Shown here: positions 12,750 through 24,661 of the stretch, one piece after another
Position numbering within the stretch: the stretch's first letter is position 1
How the letters are laid out: each line of letters begins with the position of its first letter
Origin: Cricetomys ansorgei
Lineage: Eukaryota; Chordata; Mammalia; Rodentia; Nesomyidae
Assembly: GCA_026225945.1 (NCBI GenBank)
Contig: JAMJFZ010002884.1
Location: 2,666,001 to 2,730,000 of the forward strand
Direction: 5' to 3'
DNA length: 64,000 nucleotides
Notes under the pieces: generated by a model
Databases searched by the model: none
Seen by the model: only the letters and a program-made list of their open reading frames with translations
What the model was told of the DNA's origin: nothing
Program-made: the position numbers and the translations under genes

Positions 12750-14700
12750 ACTGGCATGTTTAAAGTCATATTATTGTTTGATTCCAGACTCCTTACTTAT
12801 GAAATAATCACTCCCCTATACCATCTTATTCCATGTATTATAGGGAAACAAGTCAGCCTCCCACTTTTCAAATCTGCCTACCCTTCTTTGACTAACAGCA
12901 AGTACAGGCATGAAAAGTGCCCAGTAGTGTTCAGCCAATAGTAGACACTTGGTAGACAACCTCTCTTTGAGTCAGCTCCTACGCAGCTCTCTCTGCACCC
13001 CATCCATTGAGGCTTACCTCTGCCCCCTAGGTTGAGCAGGTCAGCCAGGGTGGCCCTTGTTAACAATAATAGATGAGGTTACAGAGTGAAATTTGATCAG
13101 TAAGTGAGAAGGCTGTGTTGTACTGACATAGCCATACGTCAGTAGCAGAGACAAAAGCTTGGAGACAGGGTCAAATAGAGGTGACTATTGTTGAAAAGCA
13201 TACTTGCATTAAAGCTCTAGAGTAGAAATATCAATGCAATTGAGAGTTTCCTACTACCCTACTGTCTAGCCCAGCCCTGGCCCATGGATACAAGAGTTGG
13301 GATGGAGTGATATCAGCCATGAAAACACTTGCCTAACACGCTGAAAACAGAAGTTCCTAGGAGAAGGTGAGTGTTGCTCACTACAACTCAGTACCTCTAC
13401 GACAGAGTAGTGTACCGGTAAGCATGGGTTGCTGGCAAAACATACGCCTCTTAACAGACTAGATCCAACTTTTGTTTTGTGACTCCAACTTCCTAATTCT
13501 CCTTCTTTCTAGACTTTCCTATTAGCTTCCTCTCATCAACTTGGAAAGACAGCCATCAGATTGTGAGTACTACCTGACAGTCATATTGAATATAGGGAGA
13601 AAGCAAGCTTGGTGAGTGTCTTAAATGTAAAAGAATCCCAAGCGAAAAGATCTCAAGTGAAAAAGTGTGCTAAACTAGCATAATGCTTCTCAATTATGGA
13701 CAGAAGCACCATGCTTAAAATGGCAGAAAATAGAAGGGTGGAAAAAAAACCACAGAATCCTAGTAACCTGGAAGTACCTGCTCATAACATAGTGGAAAGC
13801 ATTAATGTCGTTCTGCTTTTCACTGGTGTCAAAACTACCTTGAGCTTATTGCTACAACACTGACGTTCAAGGTAATTTTATATACCTTTTTTGACTCTTT
13901 CGTTTGTTGGCCTTTTTCCAGACACTTGTCCCTAGTTATACCTCTAGAATTTGTTAAGGATCCTTGGTAAGAAGCTAATAACATCTAAGCTCTAAGACAT
14001 GAGCCACGTTTATTAGACAGGGTAGGAGCCAGCAAAGCCTGGGAATGTCTGTGGCGAGGTTATCTGTCCACTAGATTTCCCTTAAAGAGGTTGTGTAAAC
14101 CACTGCAAGCTTTCACGTCACATGATATAGCCAGAATATTTTATCTCCTAACTTTCTGAGTCCTAAACCAGCCCCCACCACGCTAAAAGTCTGAAATCTA
14201 CAATCTCAATGATCTAGCTTAGGTAGACAACTACAAAACAGTGGGGATTTTTTGAGATTTTTTTTATTCCACTAACCTGCTTATACACATTCGAAGATCA
14301 ATTTCTGGTAGCCACAGATGACAGCACAGATGGGAAAATTAACACTCATGTGGAAAAGCACTCCAGGACTCTGGTGCTTTCATTCTCCAAAGCTGCACCT
14401 GAGAGACAGCTACTACAGAGTGGGAGGCAGAGGTTGACACAGAGGAGACTTTCTTCACCAGCAGTGATAGTCAGGCCACTGCAGTAGCCAAAAGGCACCT
14501 GTGTTTCCAAGACTATATGCAAGGATTAGCCAGAGCACATACACAGAAAGGAAAGAAACAAATGCCATGAACTTGACATCACAGCTTTGGAAAATCTTCC
14601 TATTCTTTTTTTTAAGAGTTTGCTGCACAAAATTGGTGGGAAAGAGGCCAACAAATGAAGCAAGTCTTGCTCTATTGGACGCTAGAGTACAAAATGGTGA
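12750..14700. other. Unique stretch, no feature seen
   Basis: About 2 kb without a confident repeat or exon. The open frames at 12756-12941, 12878-13066 and 14501-14707 are short and carry no recognised motif. A weak tRNA-SINE-like phrase near 13320-13360 could not be supported. Confidence 0.4.
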
Positions 14701-14707
14701 TAGATGA

Positions 14708-14969
14708 TTTAGCGAGATAGCTCAGTAGTTAAGGCAACTGCTAAGCAATCATGAGGACTAGGGTTTAGATCCTGAGAAACCACATAAATTCTGGTCAGGT
14801 ATGACAGTCCATGTGCAATTTCAATGCTCAGAAGGTAAAGACAGGGGATCCCCAGAGCTAACTGACTAGATACACTCACCATGTTGGAAAGTTCTGGGTT
14901 CAGCAAAAGACCATGCCTTGATATATAAGGTATAGAGCAATAAAGGAAGACTCCATACATAAGCCTCAG

Positions 14970-15007
<38 letters not shown>

Positions 15008-15120
15008 CACAAAAAATTTGCATACATCCAAGCACATGCCCAAGCACATAGTCACATACACACATGCACACACATGCATGTGTGAACGCACGCACACATG
15101 CACACACAAAACATACATAC
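14708..15120 (+). mobile_element. B2/B3-type tRNA-derived SINE with (CA)n tail
   Basis: It opens with the tRNA-like A-box region 'gagatagctcagtagttaag' and a B-box-like 'gggtttagatcc', and ends in CA repeats (14970-15004 and 15055-15115), as these rodent SINEs often do. The body is longer and more diverged than a canonical B2. Confidence 0.65.
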
Positions 15121-15249
15121 GATGGAAAAACTTAAAAGAAAATGGTAAAAGAAGGTGTATAAAAAACAGGAATGAGCAAAAGTCCCCCTCAGAAGACACA
15201 CATGGTAGCACAGTGGATCATCGCACTACTCCACTGTTTGCTAATGTTT

Positions 15250-15355
15250 GGAAATATGATGACATTTTGTAAAAGCCTGAGAGGTCCTTCAAGCTCTGAC
15301 ACTAATTCACTGTATAGATTTGAGCAAGTGAATTCAAAACATTTTCTCATGAGTT
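15250..15355 (+). mobile_element. MIR fragment (weak)
   Basis: 'gacactaattcactgtatag' followed by 'tttgagcaagtgaattc' and 'cattttctcatgag' resembles the MIR sequence around 'cacttactagctgtgtgacc'. Low similarity. Confidence 0.35.
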
Positions 15356-15865
15356 GGGAGATTTTAGCGTCTCATTCCAACTTTCTATTTCAAAGCAAAG
15401 TGACAAAATTCTATGTGATATACTTTGGATTTATTATAATAGTTGAAATCACTTAAAATCACAAAGCGTACATAGAAACTTTAAGTCAATATAGAACTAG
15501 AAATATAGCAAGCATTAAAGGTCAAAAATGAAGTGTCAATAGAAACAAGGAGATCTGAGTGAGTACAGAGATAGCTGTTTGTGCATTAGGAACGTTTTGC
15601 AGTGCCAGCCCATTTGAACCATCATGGTGAAAGTCTCATACATCAAGGGAACAGAAATAAAGGCCTAGAAAGAACCGAAGGTGAGAAATATGATTGAGAA
15701 CATTCCCCACAGTGAGTTAGGTCTCCAATTTTAATGAAGGATAAGAGTAAACCTCAAATCAAACTCATAGACTTGTACCCTGAGTTTAAACAGTTCAAGA
15801 AAATATATCATAAGCATAAGATCGTTCTGTAACAGTAATATCACAGCAAAGTGGCCAAAGCACTT

Positions 15866-15914
15866 TCTCTCTCCCCCTCTCCCTCTCCCTCTCCCCTCCC
15901 CTCTCTCTCTCTCA
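15866..15914. repeat. (CCCTCT)n/(CT)n low-complexity tract
   Basis: A pyrimidine-only tract of CT and CCCTCT units. It gives the Arg/Gly/Glu run in the minus-strand frame at 15731-15973. Confidence 0.9.
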
Positions 15915-16204
15915 TTTCTCTGAAGAAAGGTAACTATGGTACAATTCAAGATATCCCTACAAGTAGTTTTCAATTACAGTGGCTAGCTAACAAAGACAGC
16001 TAGACACAAGGAGAGAAAAACCATTACCAGCTGCCTTAAAAAAAAAGCAAGTAACAGAAACTGGCCCTTACAAGGTTCCAGTATTGGGAATATCAAAGAT
16101 AGATTATAAAATAATGCTTGCTATATTCAGAAAGTAGAGTTAGAATATTCTAAAGTCTGGTATTAACCATGGGCAGGGGTAAAATAGGATTTTAAAACTA
16201 TGTC

Positions 16205-16345
16205 ATACTCTGCTTTCAGCTTTTTAAAAATTATAATTGATATATAATAACTACATAGTAATGGAGTGCAATGTGATAATTATATACAAGTATAAAATGT
16301 ATACTTATCAAACAAGGGCAGTGATTATTTTTATGTTTGAAATTG
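16205..16345 (-). mobile_element. Possible old L1 3'UTR, inverted
   Basis: 'tataattgatatataataac' followed by 'aatgtgataattatatacaa' and 'tatacttatcaaac' resembles inverted ancient L1 3'UTRs. It is highly diverged. Confidence 0.35.
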
Positions 16346-17130
16346 TTCTTTCCAATTGTTTTGAGATACATAATAATAGATTTAAATGCTGGAAAATGCA
16401 TTGATCTCTATTTCCTAGTTTTTTTATGGAGTATGGGCTGGTTGGAATAGTTATTCACATTAGCCTCAAAAGTAATGAAGATTGATTTAAAAAATCGGAA
16501 AGAGAACTAAATGGAAATGAAATAAATGAAGTGTTTTCTCTGTGGTCCAATTTGCTAAAGCCTGAGAAGGGAGACGCTGACTGTGCCAGCATAGGAATAC
16601 TTAGAGGCATGGTCAGAGCCGTGACAAAGACAAGAGCTACCACAGTAGCTGTGGCAGGGTGCTTGTTATTTTGACTTTCCACACAGTGGCTTTAGTTTTA
16701 GAAAATTAGTACTAAACTATTCAGTGTATGTCTTATTCCAGGGTTGGAAAACAGCACGAGAGAATGAGTATAGCCTGCAGATTGGCTTCCCTTGCAGTGG
16801 TCCAGGGTCCCACATTCAGAAGAACCCAGTGCTTGGTTTAATGATCTCCTATTACTACCTTGAGAATCCTCCCTTTCTGTTAATTCACTGATGAACATGA
16901 CATAGCCCATCACAATAACTGGAGGGGTAAGCACACAGCAGCAAAAGGGGAAAATAAGGTCAGCGGCCACTCATTGAGTTTTGCCAAGTCCATGAGAATT
17001 CCAAGCCTAAGATTAAATGAAGTTCCAGAAACATTGTATACCTAATGAAGATCCAGGATCATGGATAGAAGTGGTGACAGATGTACCAGGGCATGAACAA
17101 AGAACTATTTAAAGGCGATTGTAATTATAT
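16346..17130. other. Unique stretch, no feature seen
   Basis: The two minus-strand open frames (16455-16682 and 16698-16970) carry no recognisable domain. No repeat family was recognised. Confidence 0.4.
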
Positions 17131-17134
17131 CATA

Positions 17135-17770
17135 CATCTATCCAGTAGCTCCTATATACCAGCTACTGGGGTAAGCCCTTTGCATATATTGTCTAAGTCC
17201 CTAAGAGCAGGGCCTGTACTTGATGCTGTGGGAACAGAAAAAAAAACATTTTAAGTCATCTTTGTGGAAGGGGCCTACTCCTCACTTGTATAGAGACACA
17301 TAAGGACCAGTAATACAACTGAAAATACATTATGCATTGAATGCCATCTGTATGGTCAATTTGAGAAGTGCTTCAACTTGAGTCCATAGAAGAGGTTTCC
17401 ATTGAGTTTGGTGTTCAAAGAAAGTTTCTTGAAGAAACTGGTATTTGGGATGGGTCTTAAAAGAACAGTAGGTCCTCGAAGCGTGGGTTAGGGTTTCAGG
17501 GGCCAAGGAAGGAGAATGGAACAGAAGTAGAAACACGTGTAAGATAACAAGATGCAGAAAGGGCTCACTTAAGTAAGAAGTACATAGAGTGGGAGAAGTG
17601 GCCAGAGCTTTGGGAAAGGAAAATGTGGAAGGCTTCCAATGTCAAAAAGTAGATATCGGTAGTAGGGAGAATTAGCAAAGGTTTTGGGCAGAGGAGTATG
17701 CTCTATGGTGAAGGGGCATTTTAGGAAGCCAAGCCTGGTTCACAAGACAGTGGGCATTGAGTTAGGTGAG
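17135..17770 (-). mobile_element. LINE-2 fragment, inverted
   Basis: It starts with the inverted 3' end ('tatataccagctactggggt', 'gcagggcctgtacttgatgc') and continues into the inverted 3' coding region ('gatgggtcttaaaagaacag', 'ggccaaggaaggagaatgga', 'gggagaagtggccagag'). This is one of the longest L2 remnants in the window. Confidence 0.65.
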
Positions 17771-18774
17771 TGATTCTGAGCTCCTCAAGGATGAGTTCCA
17801 TGATGACCAAATTGTGCCCCAAATGCTCTCTGAGGACTGCTCCTTAAGGCTAATATCCAAAAGGGCAAAGTGAGAGCAATCCTGTTTCTCAGCCCTCTTT
17901 TCTTCTCAGCCCTTCACAACAAGAGCCTGTCTGGACCCCAGATCCTGCCTCAGTGCCTACGCAAACACTAATAAGTGCCAAAAATGTTGTCATGGAAACC
18001 TCTGATTCATCTCTCTCAGAGTGCTCTGTAGCCCGAGGCTTCCTGCTTTGGGAAGCTTTTAGCAAATATTTGAAGAAAGTGGCAAATTCGTCAGCCAGAA
18101 GTATACATGTAGAACTGGCTGGTAAGGTGGGGGCTGGAAGACAGAGGCTACACCATAGCAAAAGAGCTGCTGCAGAACCTACTCAGCTGTGGGGACCATT
18201 GGAAACCAATTGCTTTTTAAAGTCACGGTGACTTTAGTTAATAGGGTGGACTCTTTGCCCCATGTAGTACACTGGGCTATATACCTATAGCCTGATAGTG
18301 TCAATTCCATAAGCCCCAAACCTCTAACAATTCAAGAGGGCACTACTGTCACTGTGGACTCCTATCTGGTCCAGCTTAGAGGGATAAAGGCCAGCAGAAT
18401 CACAATAGGGCCAAGCTGCAGAGAGAAAAGCATCCACAATGACAGTAAGTAGGAAAAAAATATTCCTTTACTCTGTGCAGAGTAACATTCTCCTAGGCGT
18501 GTTACCAGGGTTTCCTCACTGAGTCATAAGAAGCTAAGCAGGTTACCCAGATACCCAGGGAATAGGTGGGAGCATGAACCATGATTTGTTATATGTTCTG
18601 AACTACTCTGTCATATTGCTTTCCCCTTTCTTTCTCTTAATAATAGTGTGATTGTGAGATACAATGTGCGTGGAAAAGTGTGGAAATATATGTACATATT
18701 TTAAGTAGTTATATGTATCTGTTTCTAGTAATTAATCTATAATCAAGATGGTAATGATGATTAAGACTGTTAAA
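17771..18774. other. Unique stretch, no feature seen
   Basis: Two overlapping open frames (17889-18161 minus and 17953-18231 plus) are each other's shadow, with no family resemblance. No transposon was recognised. Confidence 0.4.
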
Positions 18775-19010
18775 ATTTGCTGAGCACTTAGTTTTTGCCT
18801 GAGAATATTAAGTACTTCACCTACATTCTACCTTATATAATTTCCCAAAACGCCCATAGAATCAGGGAACTTTTTTCATTTCCAATTCAGTAAAAAGAAA
18901 ATTATAGCTTGGCAAGGTTAAGTAACTTACCTACTCGCACATGACCACATAGACATGAAATCGTAACTTCAATTTCAAGGTCATATTTGCAGTTGCTCAG
19001 CTGCATTCTC
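18775..19010 (-). mobile_element. MIR SINE, inverted
   Basis: 'ttgctgagcacttagttttt', then 'ttggcaaggttaagtaactt' and 'acctactcgcacatgacc' match the inverted MIR plan almost end to end. Confidence 0.75.
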
Positions 19011-19019
19011 TCTACTCCC

Positions 19020-20215
19020 AACCTAAGTCTTGTAGTGTGTGGAAACCCCTACTGCCACCCCTGCTTGGATGGTATCTTGAAGATAGTATTTTGTGATATC
19101 CACTTTCCTTGGGATGCTAAATGCTCCAGAGAGAACTAAGGGTCCAAGCCTTCCCTGACATATCTGAACAGCCCCTGAATACTAAGGGTCAACAGGCATG
19201 ACTCTACTAAGACCCTAGGAATTGTATTTTTTCATAGCGCTACTTCTGAGCTGTAGAGAGCTCCATGGACCTATTTATCCTGGGATATTCATTCAACTAT
19301 ATGCTCACATTTATCTTGCTTTTCTAGCTTGAATTCTAGCTCTGTTTATGGCTAGGAGTAATGACACCCCATCTTCAATCATCCAGGAACTACTTGTGCA
19401 TGGGCTATAGTAGTCTAGCCTGGTTCTCTGAGCAAGAAATCATTTCTGCCCTAGTTTCTTTGTCTGCATGGTCTATTAAAGCATCAGCCTGGTCTGTTGA
19501 GCTTAAAGTAACTCTAGCACTTTCTCTCATAGACCATTGCTGAGCAACCTCACCTGGAGGCAAAGTTGCTAGGTCTTTATCGAGGGTGACAGGTGGTAGA
19601 GAGTGGATGAATGGGTGCTGTTTGCTGACTAAGAGTCTAAAGTTAAATGGCAGATGCAGGTAAGGCTAGGTGAGATTTAAATGTGACAAATAATAGCATC
19701 TGTTTTATGGCATAATTCCTTTTATTCAATAGCAACAGAAACCTCACATGTGGGGAGAATATGTATAAGTAAGTGACATCTAACACAGTAATGAAAGAGT
19801 TTCACCAAAAGCAATGTGCCAGTCATATTTGTCCTGTGTTTGATGAGTAAAACTGGCTTTCAAAGTAACAGCTGATTTAGAAGAAAGGAATATTTGACTT
19901 GTACACCTCTGATATTTGTGGATGGGCATAAAAAAAATCCCACCAAAGATGCTAATTGAAAGTGAGAGAGACACAGCAGACCCACTACAATGTTCTGACT
20001 TAACTTAAGCTCTCCTCAAAGTCTCTCTGGGTACCACTGACTTGCAATGAGGAAACAATGGCAAAGTCTACCTTTTCTAATCCTTTGTGGAATCTTGAAT
20101 ATATTTAATACCACCAACTTCTGCTGTTGTCCTAGGAGTGAAAGGGAACTCATTACCCTTTAAAGCTCATTTTCAGATTTTTTTAAATGAGTGCTCAATT
20201 TTATCTATTTTGTTT
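19020..20215. other. Unique stretch, no feature seen
   Basis: No repeat or exon was recognised. The frames at 19361-19543 and 19780-19974 are short. Confidence 0.4.
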
Positions 20216-20219
20216 TCGA

Positions 20220-20620
20220 AAAAAAGTTTATATATATATATGATACTCATCTGTCGTAGCAGGTCTTTAGTTATGTATAAAATAATTGTTTTATTTGTGA
20301 GGGTCTCCCCAGATCTTGGTGATTTATATTGTTTACAGGTGTTGGATTTATATGGGGGACGTTTGATTGTTAATGATCTGTATGTGCTGTCAGTAGAACA
20401 CCTGAGTAGTTCTGTATCAGTGAAAATACCTGAGCTGGGATGCTCAGGGTTCCACTGTGCAGTATGGCACCTGCCATGATGGTGGTTCCCTCTGCTGAGT
20501 TCTGGCAGGGATTACACATCTATGAATATGCCTCCTTGACTTACTTGCTGAGCTACCACAGTGTTATTACTACAAATAGCATACCAACATGCGGCACTGA
20601 CATCCATCACATCAGCTCAT
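20220..20620 (+). repeat. Repeat R, copy a
   Basis: First of four copies of a ~310-bp repeat not identified by name. Landmarks are 'gtgttggatttatatggggg', 'gggttccactgtgcagtatg', 'ccctctgctgagttctggca' and 'atatgcctccttgactta'. It shares a plus-strand open frame of about 60 codons with copies b and c (motifs YCLQVLDL and LSVEHL, and a CSGFHC-type motif). It lies 1.8 kb upstream of, and parallel to, copy b. Confidence 0.8.
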
Positions 20621-22059
20621 CCAATGTGGAGACAAGAAAGAAGAGAAATTCCAGACCTCGATGTGTCCAGTAAAATGCATTCAGAGCATTTCCCAGAGGA
20701 TAGATATTAAGATATTAATAAAAGGAAAACTCTATAAGAGAAAGTTGTAAATGAGAAAGACGCTCTGACAAATGTTTGGGATGAATTATCATGGTGAAAA
20801 CAGTTCAACAGGGAGCAGGGAAGAAGCAAGGTTTCGACTGCTTTTCCTGATCATGGAGCCAATGTTCCCTCCTACCCCTGAATTTGTTGATGGCTTTGTG
20901 TGTGTGTAAAGCCCAAGCAGATCTTGTGTTTGAGGTGTTTGAAGAAGAATGCGTGTTTCCCCATAGCAGTGGTGAAAAAGAATGCCAAACTGACAGAACG
21001 TTTCAACAGAAGAGTGTTCCCACTAGCCCAAGACCCCCTGCTGCTATGGAACCCAAAGCCTTGGGGCTCAAAAGCTACTTAAACTGAACATTTTATTTTT
21101 CTTCTGCAAACCTAAGATAAAGACAAGCTGTCCAGATACCGGTGAGCCAGTCCTAACAAGACACATCTGCTATGGTGATGAGAACTCCACCACATGAAGA
21201 AACACTTTCTGCAGATAAGGTTCACCTGTGATGATGCTAAGAAAAACACTTGCTAAAGGAATCAGCTCTAACGGTTGTTGTATTATGCAGGAGTTTGTGG
21301 AACGTTCTACCAAACTTTGAATTCAAACATGAACTGACCAGCTATTTTTCCTGCAAATCAGGCTCTGTCTGAACATCTGGAAAGTATCCTCCTGCGATAC
21401 AGCACACAGAAGCTGTCTTCCAGAACTGGCTGAAGTTGTATCTCGTGATGGTAGCTGAACTTGGTGCTATAAAAATCGACCAGGTGTTACTGGTTTTAAA
21501 GGCATGAAGGGATAAATGGAAAGCATCTGAGGCTTGGCACTGTAAGAGGCCAGAAATGGCTATTGGTAAAAGTGCAACCTCAGTAGCAGTTGAAGGTCCA
21601 GATTGAAGGGGTCATACAGAGACGTTGAAGCTTGACACAATGAAGAAAACCCAGGAGAGGCTATTGGTGAAAGTACAGCCCAGTTAGAGCAAGGGACTCC
21701 AGCAGCATTCTGAAGATGCCAGAACCATGGGACGACCACCAAGATAATCAACAGCAGTGGAGTGGAGCCAGCTGGAGCCTGGAGGACAAGCTGTGTGTGC
21801 TACAGAGGACAGAGCCAGATCCAAGCCTTTTGGAAGAGCCCAGAAGATCTTGAGTGAATTCCAGATAATTGGACATTGATAATGTTTTTCTGCTGTCCAA
21901 AGACATTGTGAAGGGTATGATAGATGTTTGGTTTCATTTGATCATGTGCATTATAAACCTCACAATTTTTCTTCTTTGAAATGGTTTTTCTGGTGTAGTG
22001 TTAAGTTGTGTTGTACAGATAAAGCATTTTTTTGAATTGGCTTATACAAAAAAGAGGAC
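20621..22059 (+). mobile_element. Body between R copies a and b (possible LTR-element interior)
   Basis: About 1.4 kb lies between the two direct R copies. It holds two overlapping open frames (20884-21087 and 20900-21082) with no recognised family. There is also a ~100-bp imperfect tandem duplication: 'gaggcttggcac' at 21529 and 'gaagcttgacac' at 21627, each followed by a 'ggctattggt' phrase. The block from 21715 ('agaaccatgggacgaccacc') recurs at about 55565, near R copy c. R-body-R therefore looks like one compound element, perhaps a degenerate LTR element. No gag or pol similarity was visible. Confidence 0.45.
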
Positions 22060-22392
22060 TTGTTGTAGAAGTTTATTTTTAGTTTTGTTTAAAATGTTTT
22101 TGTGCACTGTTGGGTGATGGGCTGCCTAGGTCTTGGCATTTTGTATTGTCTGCAGGTGATGGATTTATGTGGGGGATGTTTGATTATTCAGGATCGGCAC
22201 ATGCTCTCAGTGGAACATCTGAGGAGTTCTGGACCAGTAAAGACATCTGAGCTCAGATGCTTGGGGTTCCACTGTCCAGTATGGCACTAGTCAGGACAGT
22301 GGTTCCCTCTGCTGAGGTCTGGCAGGGCTTCCACCTACTAATATGCCTCCCTGTGTCTCTTGGAGAGCCACCACAGCAGCATACTACTACAC
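22060..22392 (+). repeat. Repeat R, copy b
   Basis: Landmarks are 'gggctgcctaggtcttggca', 'ttttgtattgtctgcaggtg', 'ggatttatgtgggggatg', 'ggggttccactgtccagtat' and 'ccctctgctgaggtctggca'. Its plus-strand frame (22102-22290) is colinear with those in copies a and c. It is preceded by a T-rich 'agtttatttttagttttg' segment that also precedes the other copies, and it abuts a MIR. Confidence 0.85.
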
Positions 22393-22600
22393 TCATCTAA
22401 GCAAGTAACCGATTTCATCCTCATAGCAACCCTTTAATGTAGCTAGTATTATTTTTATGCCACAGCCAAGGAAGGTGAGTGCCAGAGAGACTGAAATACT
22501 TGACTTAGATTGCACAGATAGTAAATGTCAAAGTCAGGATTTTTACCTGGGAAATGTGGATTCCAACTCCATGCACTTAACCATTGTAGTCGAAACCTGG
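22393..22600 (-). mobile_element. MIR SINE, inverted
   Basis: 'tcatcctcatagcaaccctt', then 'cagccaaggaaggtgagtgc', 'cttgacttagattgcacaga' and 'tccatgcacttaacc' give a near-full inverted MIR. It directly follows R copy b. Confidence 0.8.
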
Positions 22601-22744
22601 TTGTTTCCTTGCTTCTTGTACCTTACTGATCTTAGTACTTCTTTTTCCTGGAGTCGCATAGGTGATGTTATACTTAATATCAGCAAGCCCTTTTCTTCTC
22701 CCCCTGATTTTTAAAGTTAGCACACAAAGCAATGGGTTTCTGTT

Positions 22745-23070
22745 TGAAAATCCTTCCATATATGTGGCATGTGTGCATGTGTTTGTATATGAGTGGTATC
22801 CATATCTGTGAAAGCTAGTGTGCACACATCGTGTGTGCCAAGGTCAGAGTACAACATTGAATGTAGTTCCTCTGCTTTCACCTTATTTAAGACAGAGTCT
22901 CTTATTTGTCACTGATTACACCAGGCTAGCTTATCAGAGAGCTTCTAGGAATTCCCCTGGCTCCCATCCCAGGGTAAGAGGTCTGGGATTATAGACATGA
23001 GTTACCATGTCCAGGTTTATGTGGGATCTGGACCGGGCAGCTGAACTCACTAAGTCATTTCCCCAACCTG
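22745..23070 (-). mobile_element. B3/B4-type SINE, inverted
   Basis: 'gccaaggtcagagtacaaca', then 'tctgggattatagacatgag', 'ttaccatgtccaggtttatg' and 'aactcactaagtcatttccc' follow the inverted plan of the B2-related (B3/B4) rodent SINEs, ending in the tRNA-like region. Confidence 0.65.
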
Positions 23071-23074
23071 AAGA

Positions 23075-23520
23075 AGTAGATTTTATTATGGTACTTTATA
23101 CATATGTCTTAATATCTTGTTCTTATTCATCCTTCTCTACCACTGCCCTTACCTGTCCCCCTAGTCTCCCCTAGAGATTTTTCCTCCTCCACCACCTCCC
23201 CCCTTCTCTCAAAATTATGCATTCTGTCAGAAAGGTCTTTTCCATGCTTGATGCTTGATTTAAGGCAGCTTAGGATGTTAGAGTCCTCTCTGCTATAACA
23301 ATGGTGGAGCTAGTACTCCACCGCCAGGGAACAGGCAAGTGGTAGGGAACTTTATTGTCGTGAACATGCCCACAGAAGGAAAAGAACTCCTTCAAAGTTA
23401 CAAAGTTACATAGCTGAATTGGTATCGATGTGTTGGAACCTTACATGAGATGTATTTTATACTGTAGTCTCTGATAGTCTCCCAATCTTGTTTCCTGCCC
23501 ACAGCGCAACATCTATTCCT
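23075..23520. other. Low-information stretch, possibly L1-derived at its start
   Basis: A C-rich segment near 23150-23210 recalls inverted L1 3'UTRs, but no clear family call is possible. The rest appears unique. Confidence 0.3.
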
Positions 23521-23524
23521 ACTC

Positions 23525-23640
23525 TTGATGATAACTATAGCTACCTTTCATGAGTGCTTGCTTGGTCTGTGTCTGGTACTTTGCCAACATCCTCTAACTT
23601 AATGAGCAAAAGATATAAAGAATTTCTAAATGAGCAGCTA
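23525..23640 (-). mobile_element. MIR fragment, inverted (weak)
   Basis: 'ctttcatgagtgcttgcttg' followed by 'tggtactttgccaacatcct' resembles the inverted MIR 3' part. Confidence 0.45.
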
Positions 23641-23769
23641 AAAATGGCTATTAAATTTGTTTTTAAAAAACTATTCAGTTTCACCCAATAATAAAATACA
23701 TAAAGCTAATTAATGGTTAGATCCAAATTTAGGCCATCTGATAAAGAAGAATATCCTTTAAAAATCATT

Positions 23770-23930
23770 ACACCTGAGCCAGGCTGTGGTGGCATATGCT
23801 TTTAATCCCAGCACTCAGGAGGCAGAGGGAGGTGGATCTCTGAGTTCAAGGCCAGCCTGGTCTACAGAGTGAGTTCCAGGACAGCCAGGGTTACAACAGA
23901 GAAACCCTGTCTCAACAACAACAAAATCAT
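23770..23930 (+). mobile_element. B1 SINE
   Basis: Nearly canonical B1: 'gccaggctgtggtggcatat', 'cttttaatcccagcactcag', 'ggcagagggaggtggatctc', 'gttcaaggccagcctggtct', then 'agaaaccctgtctc' and an A/C-rich tail. 7SL-derived and rodent-specific. Confidence 0.95.
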
Positions 23931-24394
23931 GACAACCAATGCTTTCAAGGCATTGCTAGGTGAATAATCTCATGTATATTTATTTATAAATTTAATAAAA
24001 TTTGTATAAAGAATTTTGGTAAGAAGCATAATGTGCCTATAACATATCTAGACCACATAACATACACTGGTTGGATACCTTCGAGCTCATAAGAAACAAG
24101 CTATGGTCTAGGTCATAGGACTAAAGTAACTACTTAAGAGACAGTTACCTTGTGGTCTTGGACAGTTGAATTCAGCCTCACATATATCTCGATGTCTCAA
24201 ATGGATGGAGCTATGTTCAACACTCTCTCATTTAGCAAACCCCTGGTTCTATGCATGTGTTCAAGAAGAAGTTTCCTAGAGACTGATGAAGTTGGGATGT
24301 GGCCACACACTGAGAGATAAGCTCTGTGGTCTGCATCCTATATAGATCATTGGGCCTCATGTGATCCAATGACTAGCTTTTTGGCTTTGTAGAA

Positions 24395-24640
24395 ATTATT
24401 GACTCTCCTGACCTGTAAACATGGGCCAGTGTTATCACTTCTCAAAATGATGTTAGGATTGGATTAAAGGCTCTACCAACTTCAAACTGTGTGGTTCTGG
24501 GAAACCTATTTAAACTTTCTCTTCAAACCTTACATTTTCTCAATTAAATTATTCACTCAAAGGCTAAGGCAAAGATGGAATGAGATACTACATGGGAAGA
24601 AGGTAACATTGTAACACAGACAAGGAATAGTAAGTGAGAG
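24395..24640 (+). mobile_element. MIR SINE
   Basis: 'tgtggttctgggaaacctat' with 'ttaaactttctcttcaaacc' and 'acattttctcaatt' match the MIR middle, followed by 'gagatactacatgggaagaa'. Diverged, with approximate edges. Confidence 0.5.
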
Positions 24641-24661
24641 GGCCAAAAATGTAATACCTTG

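Noticed and set aside
14709..15272. Cys/Val- and His/Thr-rich frames up to 132 codons
   Set aside because: They lie across a B2-type SINE and its CA tail.
20884..21087. Two overlapping frames in the R body as a processed pseudogene (ribosomal-protein-like, Lys-rich start)
   Set aside because: I could not align it to any named protein. No A-tail or target duplication was seen, and the position inside the R composite explains it better.
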